Below, piece by piece: positions 34,910 to 47,900 of a stretch of 64,000 nt of DNA (position 1 is its first letter; every line of letters begins with the position of its first letter). Position numbers and translations under genes: made by a program. The DNA comes from Macquaria australasica (lineage: Eukaryota; Chordata; Actinopteri; Centrarchiformes; Percichthyidae), in NCBI GenBank assembly GCA_005408345.1, contig SEMN01000313.1, positions 481,501-545,500 on the forward strand, written 5' to 3'. Below the pieces are notes generated by a model. It did not search any database. It saw only the letters and a list, made by a program, of their open reading frames with translations, and was not told the origin of the DNA.

Positions 34910-37900
34910 ACACCCTATCCAAATATGTTAATCCCCCACCTCCACCACCCTTCCATTAACTCAAAGCAACATGATGTCATATTGAAAGTCTGCATATTTC
35001 AATAACTGTATTGAACAATTTTAATATTGGACTATTCCTCTAGCTGCTTATATCCACAGGCATTAGCAAAGTCAGATGTGAAGAAGAGTGCCTTCTCTTG
35101 CTTTGCATTAACACTCTTTGATGATCTCATACGTGCATGAAATGTGTGCAAAAGGGAAACATGAATCCGACACTAAAATCATGAAATTTTGTGCACTGAT
35201 GGGAACTTATATATAATAATAATAACACCTATACAGTGAAATTGCAACTAATAAACACTCTAATCACTGAAGTTAGAACTATACATTAAATAGCAGTTTG
35301 ATGGTGAAAAATATGATAAAAACAATCACACCATAAGAAAAAAAGTAACTGTATTCTTGCTACGTTCCTGCAGTGATTTTAAGTGTGCATTAGTCGTCAT
35401 TAGAGTTCATAGGGATCTTGTCACTGCTGCAATTATTTCTTATGTGCCCATATTACTTTTGCTTTCCATCAAACATTACTTAGATAATATGTGAAAACCT
35501 ATGTTAATATAATCTTGGTTCATTCTCTTCATGTTAAGCTATTCCTGCAGTGATTTACTGGTTTCCTGTTGCGTGTTTTACTACGCTGTTCTGCAATTTG
35601 ACTGTTGGAGACTCACAGTGACTCAGCACTTTTCACTCACCCTGCACACACACACACAGAAAACCAGTTCTGTCACAGTCATTCAGACTAAACAATCAAA
35701 TCTCCACTGGATGTAATAGACACCATCTGTCTTATTTATCCCTAGATTTGAGGTTGACATTTATACATTAAGCACCCATTATTCACATTGTTCACATACA
35801 AGCTGCAGCTTCTTCACGTCTCTTTCTCTGAGTTAGTCTTTGAACTCCAGGCATTGTGCACTTGAATAGTTGCCAGCATCAACACTACAGTGAAGTAAAC
35901 TGCCGGATGTGGAAATAATCCACAAGTCTCTCGTGTATTTGATACAGTTTGCAGTCGCTATCTCTGCAGTCACATTCCAACAGGACAACTTGTTGTGTAG
36001 AAGAAAGCTGCTGAAATCACATGAAAAACATGTGGTATTGCTGAGGCCTGTTGCTTCCAGCGAAGCTTTCAACTGCTGACCAGTTTTATTTTAGGTTTCT
36101 GAGAAGTTTGACTTAAAAAGATTGCATCATAATTCCTCCATGCTTCAAAGACAACCAATTCAGAGCATTTAGTCTGAATGTAAGTGTAGTGCACCGCCGG
36201 TGTACATTCCACCTCTTCATATCGTCATATCTTCATTTTAAAATTCTTGCTACTGTAGAAGAATCTTTGTCTTTATTATTATGCAGGCCGTCTTTGTCTA
36301 GTGTGTCTGTTTCCTGACTAGCACGACGTAAACATTTTCTCTTGACAAAGCATATAGAGATGGATGAAAAGAAATGGTCTTTACAATACAACTCGTTTTT
36401 CTATAAGACTTTGTCACGTTGGCGGCTACACCCAGTCCTGCTCTACATGCATGACTTTAACAAACATTTAATATGTTGGTTTGATGCCCATTTTTCCATT
36501 ACTATTTCTCAGTTTTACCCTTAACCTTTATGTGCCCCTTTTTAAGTCTTATGTTTGTCTAATTGTTGGATTTTGTGTACACAGGGCGGCCATGCACATG
36601 AGAGTGGACTGCTCTCACTGGATCACTGTGTTTAAATAAAGGTTGAATGAATGAATGAATGCAGGACACAAAATTCAGACTACACATAGTTACATCAGGC
36701 CTCTTTTGTTCAGGTCTGGTGTTTTCAAAGTAAAGTTTTGATCTATTTCCCCACTATTTGGCTCTTATTTTGGAGTATCATACTTTTGGTCTTGCAGGCT
36801 GATTGTCAGCATGTGATCATGAGCATTTAGCATTAACTCAATGTCACTGTCTTAAAGAGCGGGACCTGTGGCCGCTGCATACTTTGCCACTACTGGTTTG
36901 TTGATGCATGTATGAGTCTTAAGTTCAGCAGTGAGTGTGAGACCCTCAAATGTGCTTTTCCTGCCAGGAATCAGTTTGGGTTCCTCACTCACTTTATTTA
37001 CAGTGCTCTCTATATCACGTATAACAAAGGGAAAATAGAAAAAATACAAGGAAAATAACTCAGAAAATTAACTCGGCATGCATTTATGGCAGCATGGCCT
37101 CACCCCAATTCACACCTAGACTGCAAGGTGGGTCTGACCAAAGGAACAAACAATTAAACAATAAAGGTAACTGAAACTAACTTGTGGCTGGGTGTTTGCT
37201 TTAACCTACTCATGTGCTTTGACGTGAACTGTGACATAATGCTAACACAAACAAACCCGGGATAGTAAGTGATGCAATAGTAAATTATAGCAAAAATGAA
37301 CACATGTAGAAAAGAATATAGTGTAATGTGAAAGATGAACCTGTAAGGGATAGGTGGTGAGTAAAGGAGAGTTCTCACCCACTTTGTCACAGTTCCAGAA
37401 ACTGAAATTGATCTTATAATGGCAAATTAGAAGATGCAATTTGATCATTAGTATTTTCATAGTTCTTACTATGTACGCAAAAAATTACTTGAGTTATTGT
37501 TATTGTAAGTTATTGCATCTTTTCCAAATAAAATACCAACTGCCCCAGTAATCATCACCTGATGGGGCAAAACAGTGACAGATCCAGAACCTTCAATCCT
37601 TCAGGTAGCATTGGATAACAAGGGCCAAGACGAGGACAATGATCACTTTGCGCAAGTCTTTAAGTACTCAGTAGAACTGTGAAGGCTTCTGTACTCCTGG
37701 TAGAGTGCATTTAAAATGCCTCTAAATAGCAGATGCACCAGTCTATTTCTTTTTTATCAAAGCGATATACCAAAATAGAGTACAGTGCAGCTGCTGAGAA
37801 CATCTAAAAGACGCTGCACATTCTACATAAAATGCAAAATCATGCACGACATGCAGTGTTGAACTATCTCATTTATGTAAAGTCATGATAACACAGGGCA

Positions 37901-38520
37901 TTTCACATACCTTTGTGCAGAGCAAACCAGTTTTGGCGCAGCCATTCAAACAATAAAACCATCAGGTCATGTCCTTAAAGACACCGCCTACCTTTCTTAC
38001 TGAGACGTGAGATTGACAATCCACGCTAAACTTGACCTGAACATTGGGCTTTATGCAATGTCGTGTTCACCTCTTATGTGACCATCTAACCACAAAAGCT
38101 CTACATATGTAACTGTGAAGTCCAAACTTTGACACATCTCTTACTCTCAGACTTTATTTATGTCTTCAGCAGTGACGTGTGGGTTCTATTTGGCCTATGC
38201 CACAGTGATTGTACAGCCAATACACCGGTTTACAATTCAGTGTGTAGCCTACAAGGCATCGTGGAGTGGAAGTTATTTAGTACAACAAATAAGTTGAAAC
38301 CTATTCAACTAAAATAACTGACTTCATGAGAAGCCTCAAAATGCATTTAAACTGCTGTTATAGTAACTTGTGCATGTATTAGTCAACAGAGATTGATGTT
38401 ACATATACACTCCATGTATCTAGGCAATAAACGCTGCAATGTCATCAATATCACAATGTGACATTCTGCCTGCTGCCTATTCCTGCAACATCACATGCTG
38501 CACAGTTTAACATGGCCTGT
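34910..38520. other. Spacer between gstr copies A and B
   Basis: AT-rich, with no complete gene. It holds a LINE-like 3' end (ataaaggttgaatgaatgaa, about 36630-36660, a TGAA-repeat tail) and one gstr exon relic at 36925-36986. A candidate poly(A) signal for copy B lies at 38522-38527 (minus strand). Confidence 0.55.
36925..36986 (-). pseudogene. Relic of gstr exon 3 from a lost fourth copy
   Basis: On the minus strand the sequence encodes EEPKLIPG...FEGLTLTAEL, matching the NKLIPD...MFEGLTFTQ stretch of the intact gstr exon 3 with an internal deletion of about 30-40 bases. At nucleotide level gtgagaccctcaaa is identical to copy A. No accompanying exon 1, 2, 4, 5 or 6 was found nearby. Confidence 0.6.
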
Positions 38521-38800
38521 GTTTATTAAATGATTTTTGTCAAGTTTTTGACAGAAACATGACTCTTTCAAACACTTTTAAACTAAATATAAAAGTTAGT
38601 TTGACAAAAAAAAAGAAAAAAAGAACCACATTTCTGTCCTTGTAACACAAATATATTTAGCACATACTGGTGACCTCAACACAAAATGAAAGAGCTCTAT
38701 CATATTTGACTACCTGTGAGCTGAAACTATATTAAGCAAAAGTATTTTTATAGAAACCAAAACATTACAGGCAGATGTGACTGTACAGTGTGTGTGAATC

Positions 38801-41393
38801 TCAGATGTCTTTGAGTGCGTCTTGTCCCTTGGGGTTCTCCAGCCAGTGAGGAGGCCAGCTGGCTTTGATGCTGGGCCGCTCCTTCAGCATGGCATAATAC
38901 TCTCCCAGTTTAGGGTAATGCTCGGCAGACAACCTACAGAACAGAAGGTAGGAGACATTTGAATTGCAGCGTTAAGCCATACATCTACAGATCACCACTT
39001 ATTTCATCAGTGTGACCTTCTAGAAAATGCAACGGCCTTCTCCCACTTACCCAAATCTGAAAAGAGTAGCAACAGTTGGAAAAACAGTCACATCTGCCAG
39101 TGTGAAGGACGGTCCTGCCAGGTGAGAGTCCGAGCCCAGCTTGAAAGAAAGAGGTGAAAAATACAGCGTTTGAACATATCTCTGCATGTTGAGTTTGCTT
39201 TTGTGTGTGTGTGTGTGTGTGTGTGCACTGTACATACGCTACCTTCTGCAGGTAACCCTCCCAGAGCTTGAGTTCAGTGGCCAGAGCTTCCCTGTTTCTC
39301 TTCAGAGCTGAGTCATGCCGCTCTCCTTCAGGGACAAACCAGTCATAGTAGATAACTGCATCTAAAAAAAGAAAAAATGTAACATACTTAGTGGACAGTG
39401 GCATAAAGTCTTGCTAAAAGTGTGGCATTTTCACTATTTCACTACACAATAATTTATTGTTTAAGGATAAAGCTGCGTTACTCTACATTTTTCATCTCGT
39501 CTATATATCCTGTGAAAAGCAGGTCACAAATATATAGTTTCATTTTAAAAAATGTATTTTTCCTCAAACAGCTGAGCACTGTAGTTTTCAGCAAACATTA
39601 CTCAAAAAAGAGTAAATAGTGCATCTGTTGGGGACTATTTTTAGTCGCGGATTAATACACATTTGTTGCAGTGAGTATTTTCAGCACCAGGACAGCGTAT
39701 GTGACTCAAAATAAACTATGTGCCCATAACAAGGAAACATGTCACCCAGTATTATTGGTTTTGATCTTTTAATGGGATTAGCTAACAAGAACAAAAATAC
39801 AGACTATAACTAGCTTTTAATTCATACTTTGCTTTTACTGCCAGAAACTCTTTGCTGTGTTTCTATTTCTGTGTTGTGGTGAAATAACATAAAAAATGAG
39901 CTCAGAGGTCATAGCTGTTTTTTTGTTACTGCTTGGAGGTCCCATACACTGCAGTCAGAGGGTTTGACCTGCCTGCTTAAGTGATTTTTCATTTATTTAT
40001 GTCTTACTGAGTTTTTCGTAGAATGTGAGACCCTCCATCATGCGTTGGTGCATCAGTGCTTGTTCTGCCGGGCTGTCTGGGATCAGTTTGTTTCCCTGGG
40101 ACTTAAACTGACTCTGCCATAAAGAGAGAAAGGACACACACATTTGAACATGCCACACTTCATAATGTTGAATTTAGTGATCAGTATCTGTGGAATAGCT
40201 TGTTGAAATGATATTCTTTTTGTGGATGGACAGGCTCACTCACCTCCAGGTAAAAACAGACTGCGTAGGATTCATTCACGATGACATCTCCATGTTTGAA
40301 AGAGGGAAGCTTAAAAACAGGTTATAATGTAAACAAGACAGACAATTCAAGGGTTAACCTACTATTAACTATCGTCATATATCCTGTTTTAACGCTAATG
40401 GCAAGGGGAGCTAATTAAGACAACCTGCTGAGCCTTCTCACACAGGGACTCTTGGGGAACAAAAACGGGCTCACTACAATGTGTTATCTAACTCTATTAA
40501 GAATCACAGTGTGTGTAGTGTTTTCCAAGGCAGTATAACAGTACAAATATTTACTGCAAATTACTGTAGGGGTAGTGAACTGGAGCTGTCACTGCATTTC
40601 ACATAGCCCTATATTATGGAACGTATAGCAGACCCATACACACCAATCTACCTTCAAAATCCAGTCAATTAAATCAATTAAAACTTATTTTGTTTACTGG
40701 TAAAATACATGCCTGATGAACCATGAATTAAGACTTTAAATTGACACTTTAAGGCTTATGATAACTTCGGCATGGTGATAGTCCACCTAGAAACCCTCTA
40801 ACGTTACGTGGTCGTTACCGCCCCCTGTGGAGCGTTTGTGTGAAAGGCACTTGAGTAATACAAATTCATGAAGTTTTTCAAATGTTTCCGAATAAAGGTG
40901 CTGCTTGGTGAATTTAATATAAGCCGAATTAAAATGCACATCCATGTAATTCGTCTGAAACCTTCAGTCATGTTTCAGCAAGTATACCTTTTTGCCGGTA
41001 AGCTGGAAAACATAGCAATGATAACCTTTTGAATGGAGTTTGGCGTTGCCTTACAAAACAGAACGTCTAGGAGGGATAATACAAATGGTGGGGTTGCAGG
41101 TTGCGTCTGCTATTAGTAGAAGCGGTTGTTATGCGCTTATCACAATGTTATTTTGGAGGGAAATGTCAGGGGTGATAGTCTACCGACTATTTCACAGGTC
41201 ACAGTGGATTTAAGCTGCACCCTACCTGTCCCCTGGGATTTATATCCAACACTTCTTGGGACTTGTGCTCCGTTTTCTCAAAGGAGAGCAGTTTTTGGTT
41301 GTAGCCCTGCAGGTTCTTCTCCTCCAGAGCGATCATCACCCTCCAGCAGGGAGGAGAGCCGGAGCCCCACAGCAGAGTCATGTCCTTGGCCAT
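38801..41393 (-). CDS. gstr: Glutathione S-transferase rho, copy B
   Basis: Same enzyme class and gene structure as its two neighbours. Six exons: 41226-41393, 40244-40309, 40008-40113, 39243-39361, 39051-39139 and 38801-38933, giving 226 aa. Exon 5 is one codon longer (LGSDSHLAGPSFTLADVTVF) than in copies A and C. The SPPCWR glutathione-site motif is at residues 13-18. The C-domain shows YYDWFVPEGERHDSALKRNR and LWEGYLQK and ends GQDALKDI. Introns are short except intron 1 (about 0.9 kb). A (TG)n run lies just downstream of exon 4's donor, exactly where copy C has one. All motifs needed for function appear present. Confidence 0.92.
39202..39225. repeat. (TG)12 in intron 4 of gstr copy B
   Basis: Starts a few bases inside the intron after exon 4. 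The homologous position in copy C carries a longer run. Confidence 0.9.
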
Positions 41394-41744
41394 GGTTTTA
41401 GTTTTTACACTGATACTGAAGAGACAGACGAATTGCGCAGAAGAAAAAGGGATTATTTACTCTTTCCACAGTTCACGGGGATCTCAAGCTATAATAAAAG
41501 CGCATATTGCCACCTACTGGCTAGGATGAGGTAATACAACTTTTGGGCTTTCAAATAATTTCCCCTTATGATAGCTGTATTTTATAAACACATGTGTTAG
41601 ACTTTTGGTCCCATTTGAGATACATTTCATAGGAAAAAAATAAATACACAATTTCTTTCTATATATATATATATTTAATACATTTTTAGTGTAAAACTAA
41701 CTTACAGATATACAATAAAATGGTGACGGCAATGTTTGTGTGTT

Positions 41745-42090
41745 TCAGAGATCCTTCAGGATGTCATAACCCTGCGGGCTGGCCAGCCAGTGTGGGGGCC
41801 AGCTGGCTTTAACGCTGGGTCTGTCCTTCAACAGGCTGTAATATTTGGCCAGTTTGGGGTAACGTCCAACAGACAGCCTAAAGAGAAGAAGCAAGGTTAT
41901 GATGTCACTGAAAACCAAAGCGGGACTCATTCTTCCATCAAGTACTGAACTCAGTCACCTACCCAAAACGAAAAGCACAAGCAATGTTTGGAAAGACGAT
42001 CACATCAGCCAACGAGAAGGCCCCTGCCAGGTATGAGCCTGCGGCCACCTTGATGCAGAGATCAAATGGTGTCAGCACAGTGTGTGTACA

Positions 42091-42154
<64 letters not shown>

Positions 42155-43228
42155 TCATACGCTACCTTCTGCAGGTAACCCTCCCAGAGTTTGAGTTCAG
42201 TGGCCAGAGCTTCCCTGTTTCTCTTCACAGCAGAATCATGTCTCTCCTCTTCAGGGACGAACCAGTCATAGTAGATGACTGAATCTAAGACAGATCATCC
42301 GATATGAATATCACTATAGTGTGCGATTGTGTTCAGCGCTTCTGTCCATTTTTATTTTCGTGTGAGGGTGTGTGTAATCTTACTGAGTTTATCAGTGAGG
42401 GGGAGACCCTCCATCATGCGTTGGTACATCAGTGCTTGTTCTGCAGGACTGTCAGGGATCAACTTGTTGCCCTGGGACTTAAACTGATTCTGTCACAGCA
42501 AAGCAATAGAAAACATAAAGATCAGGCCTATGCGTCATAGTCAATATACAACGTTAAATTCAGGATATTCCATATCTGTTTTTGTTTTTTTTAGCTCTTT
42601 GAAATGATGAGAAGAAGCACTGTGTTGTTTCAGTTTTTACACTTTACCTCCAGGTATAAACATGCTGCACTGGACTCATTCAGGATGTTGTCTCCATGTT
42701 TGAAGGCAGGGAGCTGGCAGAATGAAATGACATGAAATGAAAATGATAAAAGAAATGATCAAAGTAATTATTTGGTGGGTAACTGTTTATGCCACAAGTG
42801 CACAAGTAAACCTTTATAATGACATAATGTTACAGGCTTGTATACTGCAGATACACTAATTAATAGGTTTAATTTGACTTCATAAAAACAAAGATGAACT
42901 AAATTTAAGTTTCGGAAATATTACACTGACTATAGGAAATTAACTCTCTGTCCAGAGGCCACCCCAGTATTGTTTTACTGTAACAGCTAACTATATTAGA
43001 CTCAAGTATGGTTGTTTTTACTGTACTTGGTCTTTGCAATCATGTGCATGCTACACCCACCTGTCCTCTCGGGTTGATTTCCAAGACGTGTTGGGATTTG
43101 TGCTCTCCGTTCTCAAAAGACAGCAGTTTGTGTTTGTAGCCCTGCAGCTTCTTCTCCTCCAGAGTGATCATAACTCGCCAGCAGGGAGGGGATCCGGACC
43201 CCCACAGGAGACTCATTGACTTGGCCAT
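41745..43228 (-). CDS. gstr: Glutathione S-transferase rho, copy C
   Basis: The most upstream and most compact of the tandem array (1.5 kb). Six exons: 43061-43228, 42648-42713, 42384-42489, 42166-42284, 41963-42048 and 41745-41877, giving 225 aa. The N-domain reads MAKSMSLLWGSGSPPCWRVM, and the second exon LPAFKHGDNILNESSAACLY. The C-domain has YYDWFVPEEERHDSAVKRNR and ends QGYDILKDL. It is the most diverged of the three, so an early split followed by an A/B duplication is likely. A TGACTTAGC on the minus strand at 43253-43261, about 25 bases before the start codon, matches the antioxidant-response core TGACnnnGC. The end of fhod3 lies only about 0.2 kb upstream. Confidence 0.92.
42095..42150. 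repeat. (TG)n microsatellite in intron 4 of gstr copy C
   Basis: About 56 bases of nearly pure TG beginning 16 bases after the exon 4 donor. Confidence 0.95.
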
Positions 43229-43252
43229 GGACAGGGGTAAGTACAGACAGAA

Positions 43253-43261
43253 GCTAAGTCA
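43253..43261 (-). promoter_or_regulatory. gstr: Possible antioxidant response element of gstr copy C
   Basis: TGACTTAGC fits TGACnnnGC, the Nrf2/small-Maf core used by many GST genes. It is so close to the ATG that it may lie in the 5' UTR. A six-base match is weak. Confidence 0.25.
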
Positions 43262-43462
43262 ATGAAACAAAACGAAAAGACTCAACGCTGAACTGCACAA
43301 GTAAAAATGAGCAGCAGTTGCGCAGTCTATGGCACCTTGTTAATCCAAAGGTTGATCAGTAGAGGTACGCCTACGTGTTCTAGTGTGTATTCAAGGGCTC
43401 AGAAGTGAAAGCAGTGAAGAAGAATGACATGCACATCCTCTTTTTCAATGGTTTGTTTGTTT

Positions 43463-43468
43463 TTTATT
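43463..43468 (-). terminator. fhod3: Probable poly(A) signal of fhod3
   Basis: AATAAA on the minus strand, about 1.5 kb past the stop codon and only about 235 bases upstream of the gstr copy C start codon. An earlier alternative may lie near 43763. The 3' UTR between 43469 and 44961 is AT-rich with no coding signal. Confidence 0.4.
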
Positions 43469-44961
43469 GCAGAATGTGTATACACAGCATTTCAAGTTAA
43501 AGTGTATGTAACCATGGTGTCATGTTCAGCTCACTACATGATATTTATGCAGTGATATTTCCCAGTTTTTGATGTATTGTGAGAGGAGCAGATGGTTCAG
43601 CTGGGACTTAACATCATCCACAACCTGTTCAAGTTAATACAATGTGACCACAGAATTCAAAGCGTCAAAGTGTCCAAATACTGCTCCCCTCTCTCAGCAC
43701 AGAGCAATACTTTGAAAATGCATATTTCAGCTATGACCACATCTTTCATTTCTTTTTTTCTTTTATTACAATTCACAGAATAGCCTCTTTTTACCCTTTC
43801 TCTCAGACTATAATACAAGTTTCTACAGAAATTACAAAAATAATACATCACATGAACCGCACTAAACATGCACACTGGTAGTACTACAGTATTTAGTACC
43901 TGGCAGCTGAAAAGGGCATTTACACATTTTATGCAGGATTCTCTGCATGTCCTTCAAAATAGTTTATTAAAATTTAAAAAAACGTCTCTATCTTTTTGTC
44001 TTTTTACACTTTACAAACAGTTCCTCTGAGATAAAAACTTCCTCTTTTTTTTCTGTGTTTTGACTCAGTCGTTCATTTCAGCATGAGAAACTATTCATGT
44101 TGAGTAAGGTGCAAGATGTCCGAGCTTTGCAAATAAATACTGAGAGCAATTCTGCCAAAGTAAGAAAGTGAATTGTAGTCAACACTCACACTCGATATAA
44201 CTACACCTGTGAATGTGACATTTGTGAGTTATCTGAGAAGCAGTAGGTGAATGAAACCAGAGGGAGCGATGGCGTGAAGGTACAGTACTGTCCCTTTTAA
44301 ATAAAAGGCACACATCAGATTGAACACCTTTCACGTTTCTACTAAACACAATTACAAATTGTCAAACGTGCAGCTGCAGAAGCAAACATTTGCCTTTTCA
44401 CAAAGGATCATTCTTAGTGAGCCTCTTGGTTTGCGGCGATCTCTTGGGATTCTTTGAAACTGGATAAGAGAACAAATGAAACTTCCTCCTCAGCCAGTTG
44501 ATCTTTACAACTGAAATTCACAGCTTAAATAAATGGAAAATGGTGACGTCACAGCTGCAGAAACTCACAAGCAAAAATGATCCCTTTGGACTAACGCAAC
44601 ATTTCAAATATATGTTTAGATAAATAAAAAGTGTTTCAATTCAGTGTAGAGGCAGCGTCACTGAATTTAACTTTTCTTTCCCTTGCCAGGTTGAACACAT
44701 CAGTCCTTATTCGACGCATTCTCTTTCTTCGTTTCCACTTTTTCTTCGGGAAGAATTAAAAAACACTAACACGGCTGCATCTTCATCACTCAGACACATC
44801 AGGCAAAATTAGCAGCTGACAAAAACCTAAAGGGGTTTGTGACAGGTGGAATATGACTCTGTAAAGTGTGGCGAAGGCGGGCGGCTGACAGAGACGTCGC
44901 TTCGACGATTGTAGCTGTGCTTCCTCGGCAATGAGGACTAGAGGCGGGAGAGGTTGGGTGA

Positions 44962-47900
44962 TCACATTTGTGTGTCCGGGGAATCGGTTAGTCCTAAAGC
45001 AAGAGCTTCTTCTGGGGTCAGACCGTTCTTCAGAGTCCGCCTCACTGCAAGAAGAGAAGACATAATTATTTATCACATGGTCGTCTGCTGTGCTCAAACT
45101 TATAGTGTGTCCCAATTCCTTTAAAAACGTAAAATCTCAAGCCTGTTCAAAGATAACTCTGATGACATCACCAGGGTCATTTTTTTTTCAGATTTTGTAA
45201 AGCTCTCCTCCACAGCCACAGAAGGCCTTATACAGCTGTTACAGGTGAGGACGACTTAACTGAACTTCATGTGTAAAACTGGTCCACAATATGTTGAACT
45301 TTTTTCTTTCACTAATGTGAGCAGCTTCTCCAGTTTCCACATAAAAGTCAAAAGCTATTTAAAGCTAAAGTATGCATACTGACAGTTTTGAATATACTTT
45401 ATCTTTACAGTGTGAACACATACTATAAAGCAAAACCTGCTTAGAATTAGTATATAGTGTATGGATTTGGGACAGAAGTTAAGGATTCAGCTCATACATG
45501 ACTTGCGGTTGGCTCTGGACCTCCTCCTCTCGCGGGGCTGGGCTCTGGTTCCTGGACCCTGAGTGGCCGACCTCACTATACGCTCCATGATGTCGTCTGC
45601 AGCGTCGTCTCCACAGATCTGAGCGTCCTCCACGGCTGGCGCCCATGCCTGCATACTGCGACCTGAACAAATCGAGCAGAGTGACAAAGGCTTATGCATT
45701 AACAAAGAAACCCTTTAAAATGCTGTGACTCTTGTTTTACTGTTGATGTCTCTGCGTGTGTGACCCTGTAAGGAACTTCCTGTCACCCTCACCTCCCCGT
45801 CCAGGCCGGGATCTTGTCCGTGTCCGAAGCCCAGGTACTCCACTGACCTCCTTGTCGCCGCCGCTAACGCTAGTTCTCAGCACCGCTTTCATGTGCTCGT
45901 GCTCTGCAGCATCCTCAGTGTGGCCCAGGCCCTGAGGCTGCTCACTCTCCTGGCTGCCACTAGGGGCGCTGTTGTTGCTGCTGGAACCATGCCGACCACA
46001 CTGAAGGGGAGAGACATAACGAAAGACAATAAGAATTTGGCAGCTTGTATTTGAAGTATTTTGGACTTTGACTCAAACATGCCAAAGCTGAAGCATCAAG
46101 AAAAACATCCAACCTATAAAGATTACGATGCCTTCTCTATTTTATTGATAACTCAGATGTTAAAATCAGTGAAAAGGAAAACTCTGAGGTAAAGTGGTTC
46201 AGTCAGGGTTAATGGTTTCATGCACACACACACACACACACATGCAGACAGCCAGCACACATGTTGATACCTCACTCTCCTCTTCATCATCAGACTACAC
46301 GGGAAGGAAAGAGTGAAAGTCAAAGACTAGCTCAAAGGAAATGAAGGGGAATAAAAGTGAAAAAGCAGCGCAAGATTTGCAGAGAGAAGAACCAGAAGAT
46401 AGAGTTTAAAGTCTGCGTGCGTCTTTGTGTAAGGGACTGTGTGTGCTGTGTGATGCTCACAGGAGCGTTGACGTCCATGATCATCTTTCCTCGGGTCTTG
46501 TTGCGTTCGCGGTGGTCGGCTCGTTTCTGTTTCTGCTGCAGCACGCGGTCCCGGGTGGTTCGGTACTCCAACGCGAACTCGCTGAGGATTTTACTGAACC
46601 TGTGGACGCTGATCTCTCTCACACTGTAGGCCGGATGACCGAGGAACAACAGGAAGGAATGGAACCTGGGGCGGGGGGGTTACAGGTCGGTGTATTTTAG
46701 GCTGTTTATTCCCATATTTCACTAGACCCTAGAAATTTCACTAATTACTTTTCTACTTCTTAGTAACTAAGGTTACAAATTAAAATAGATTGTTTCTCTT
46801 CAATGAGACAATATATTTTAGATATTAACTTTTCAGTACTCATTAGCAGTTTAACTATCACATTGTTTTAGTTCATTGCAGCTACCTAAATAAGCATTTT
46901 ATTCTGAATTTCTTATCACTACCTAACTATAACTGGTAGCTAAAAATAATGACTAGTAGTATGTTATAGTCCAGTCTGTATTCTGTGTATTACTACACAT
47001 ATTTGGTGAAATACTTTTAGCTGAAAATGACTAGTTCAAACTAGAAATTGATCGTGCTACTGTAAACTAGAGTAATCAATGAGAAAATCTTATTTAGGAG
47101 CTCTCTGACTGCTCTTCTGTAAGCTGGTAAAATGCCCAAAAAGCAAAATGCTGGCTAGAGAATCTGTCGGTGGCAGATGTTCAGATGCGTGTGGAGAAGA
47201 CGTTGTGTTCCGCAGAGAGCGTTGTAAGGGCAACTACCTGTTGATGATCCTGCGGTGAACAATCTTGAGGATGATAATCCTCTCAGCACAGTCTTTGAGG
47301 AAGTCAGACATCTTCTGCTTCAGCTGGGGCTTCATCTCATGCTTGGCGATCACCTTCAGGTGGTCCCATGAGGCTTTGCAGCGCCGCTCCATCTGACACA
47401 GGTTCTCCTGCAGCTGGTCGAAATCCACCTGACGGAAGAGATGGTGATACAAGTAAGGGATTTGTAGAGATAAGGTACTTGCATCCAAAACAAAATGTAG
47501 TAAGTCCTCTTAGTAACTCTATTGCATCCCTGTTTTACAGAGTTTGATATCATCCAGCTACACTGTAAAACATCATACAGGAATTAAGTGGAAACACCTA
47601 ATCTTTCATCAAATGTAAATTTAAAGTTAATTCAATTTAAAATTTCTAGTTTTCCTTTTCAGACAATTTATTATAAAACTTATAAATATGAGATATTTTG
47701 ATTTGAAATGATAATTCGAAGGAATGTAGCGCTGAACGTTCACTAAGAAGCATGATTAACATATCAGCAGACCTCCCAGCATGCATTGTTTGAGACCCCA
47801 ATCTCTCCAGAGATCCTTCTTTTTTGTGGTTTGAAAGAAAAACATCATCACAACATCATCGAAACCTGCTGTGTTTCTTTAATAGATGAATAGAAGTTAG

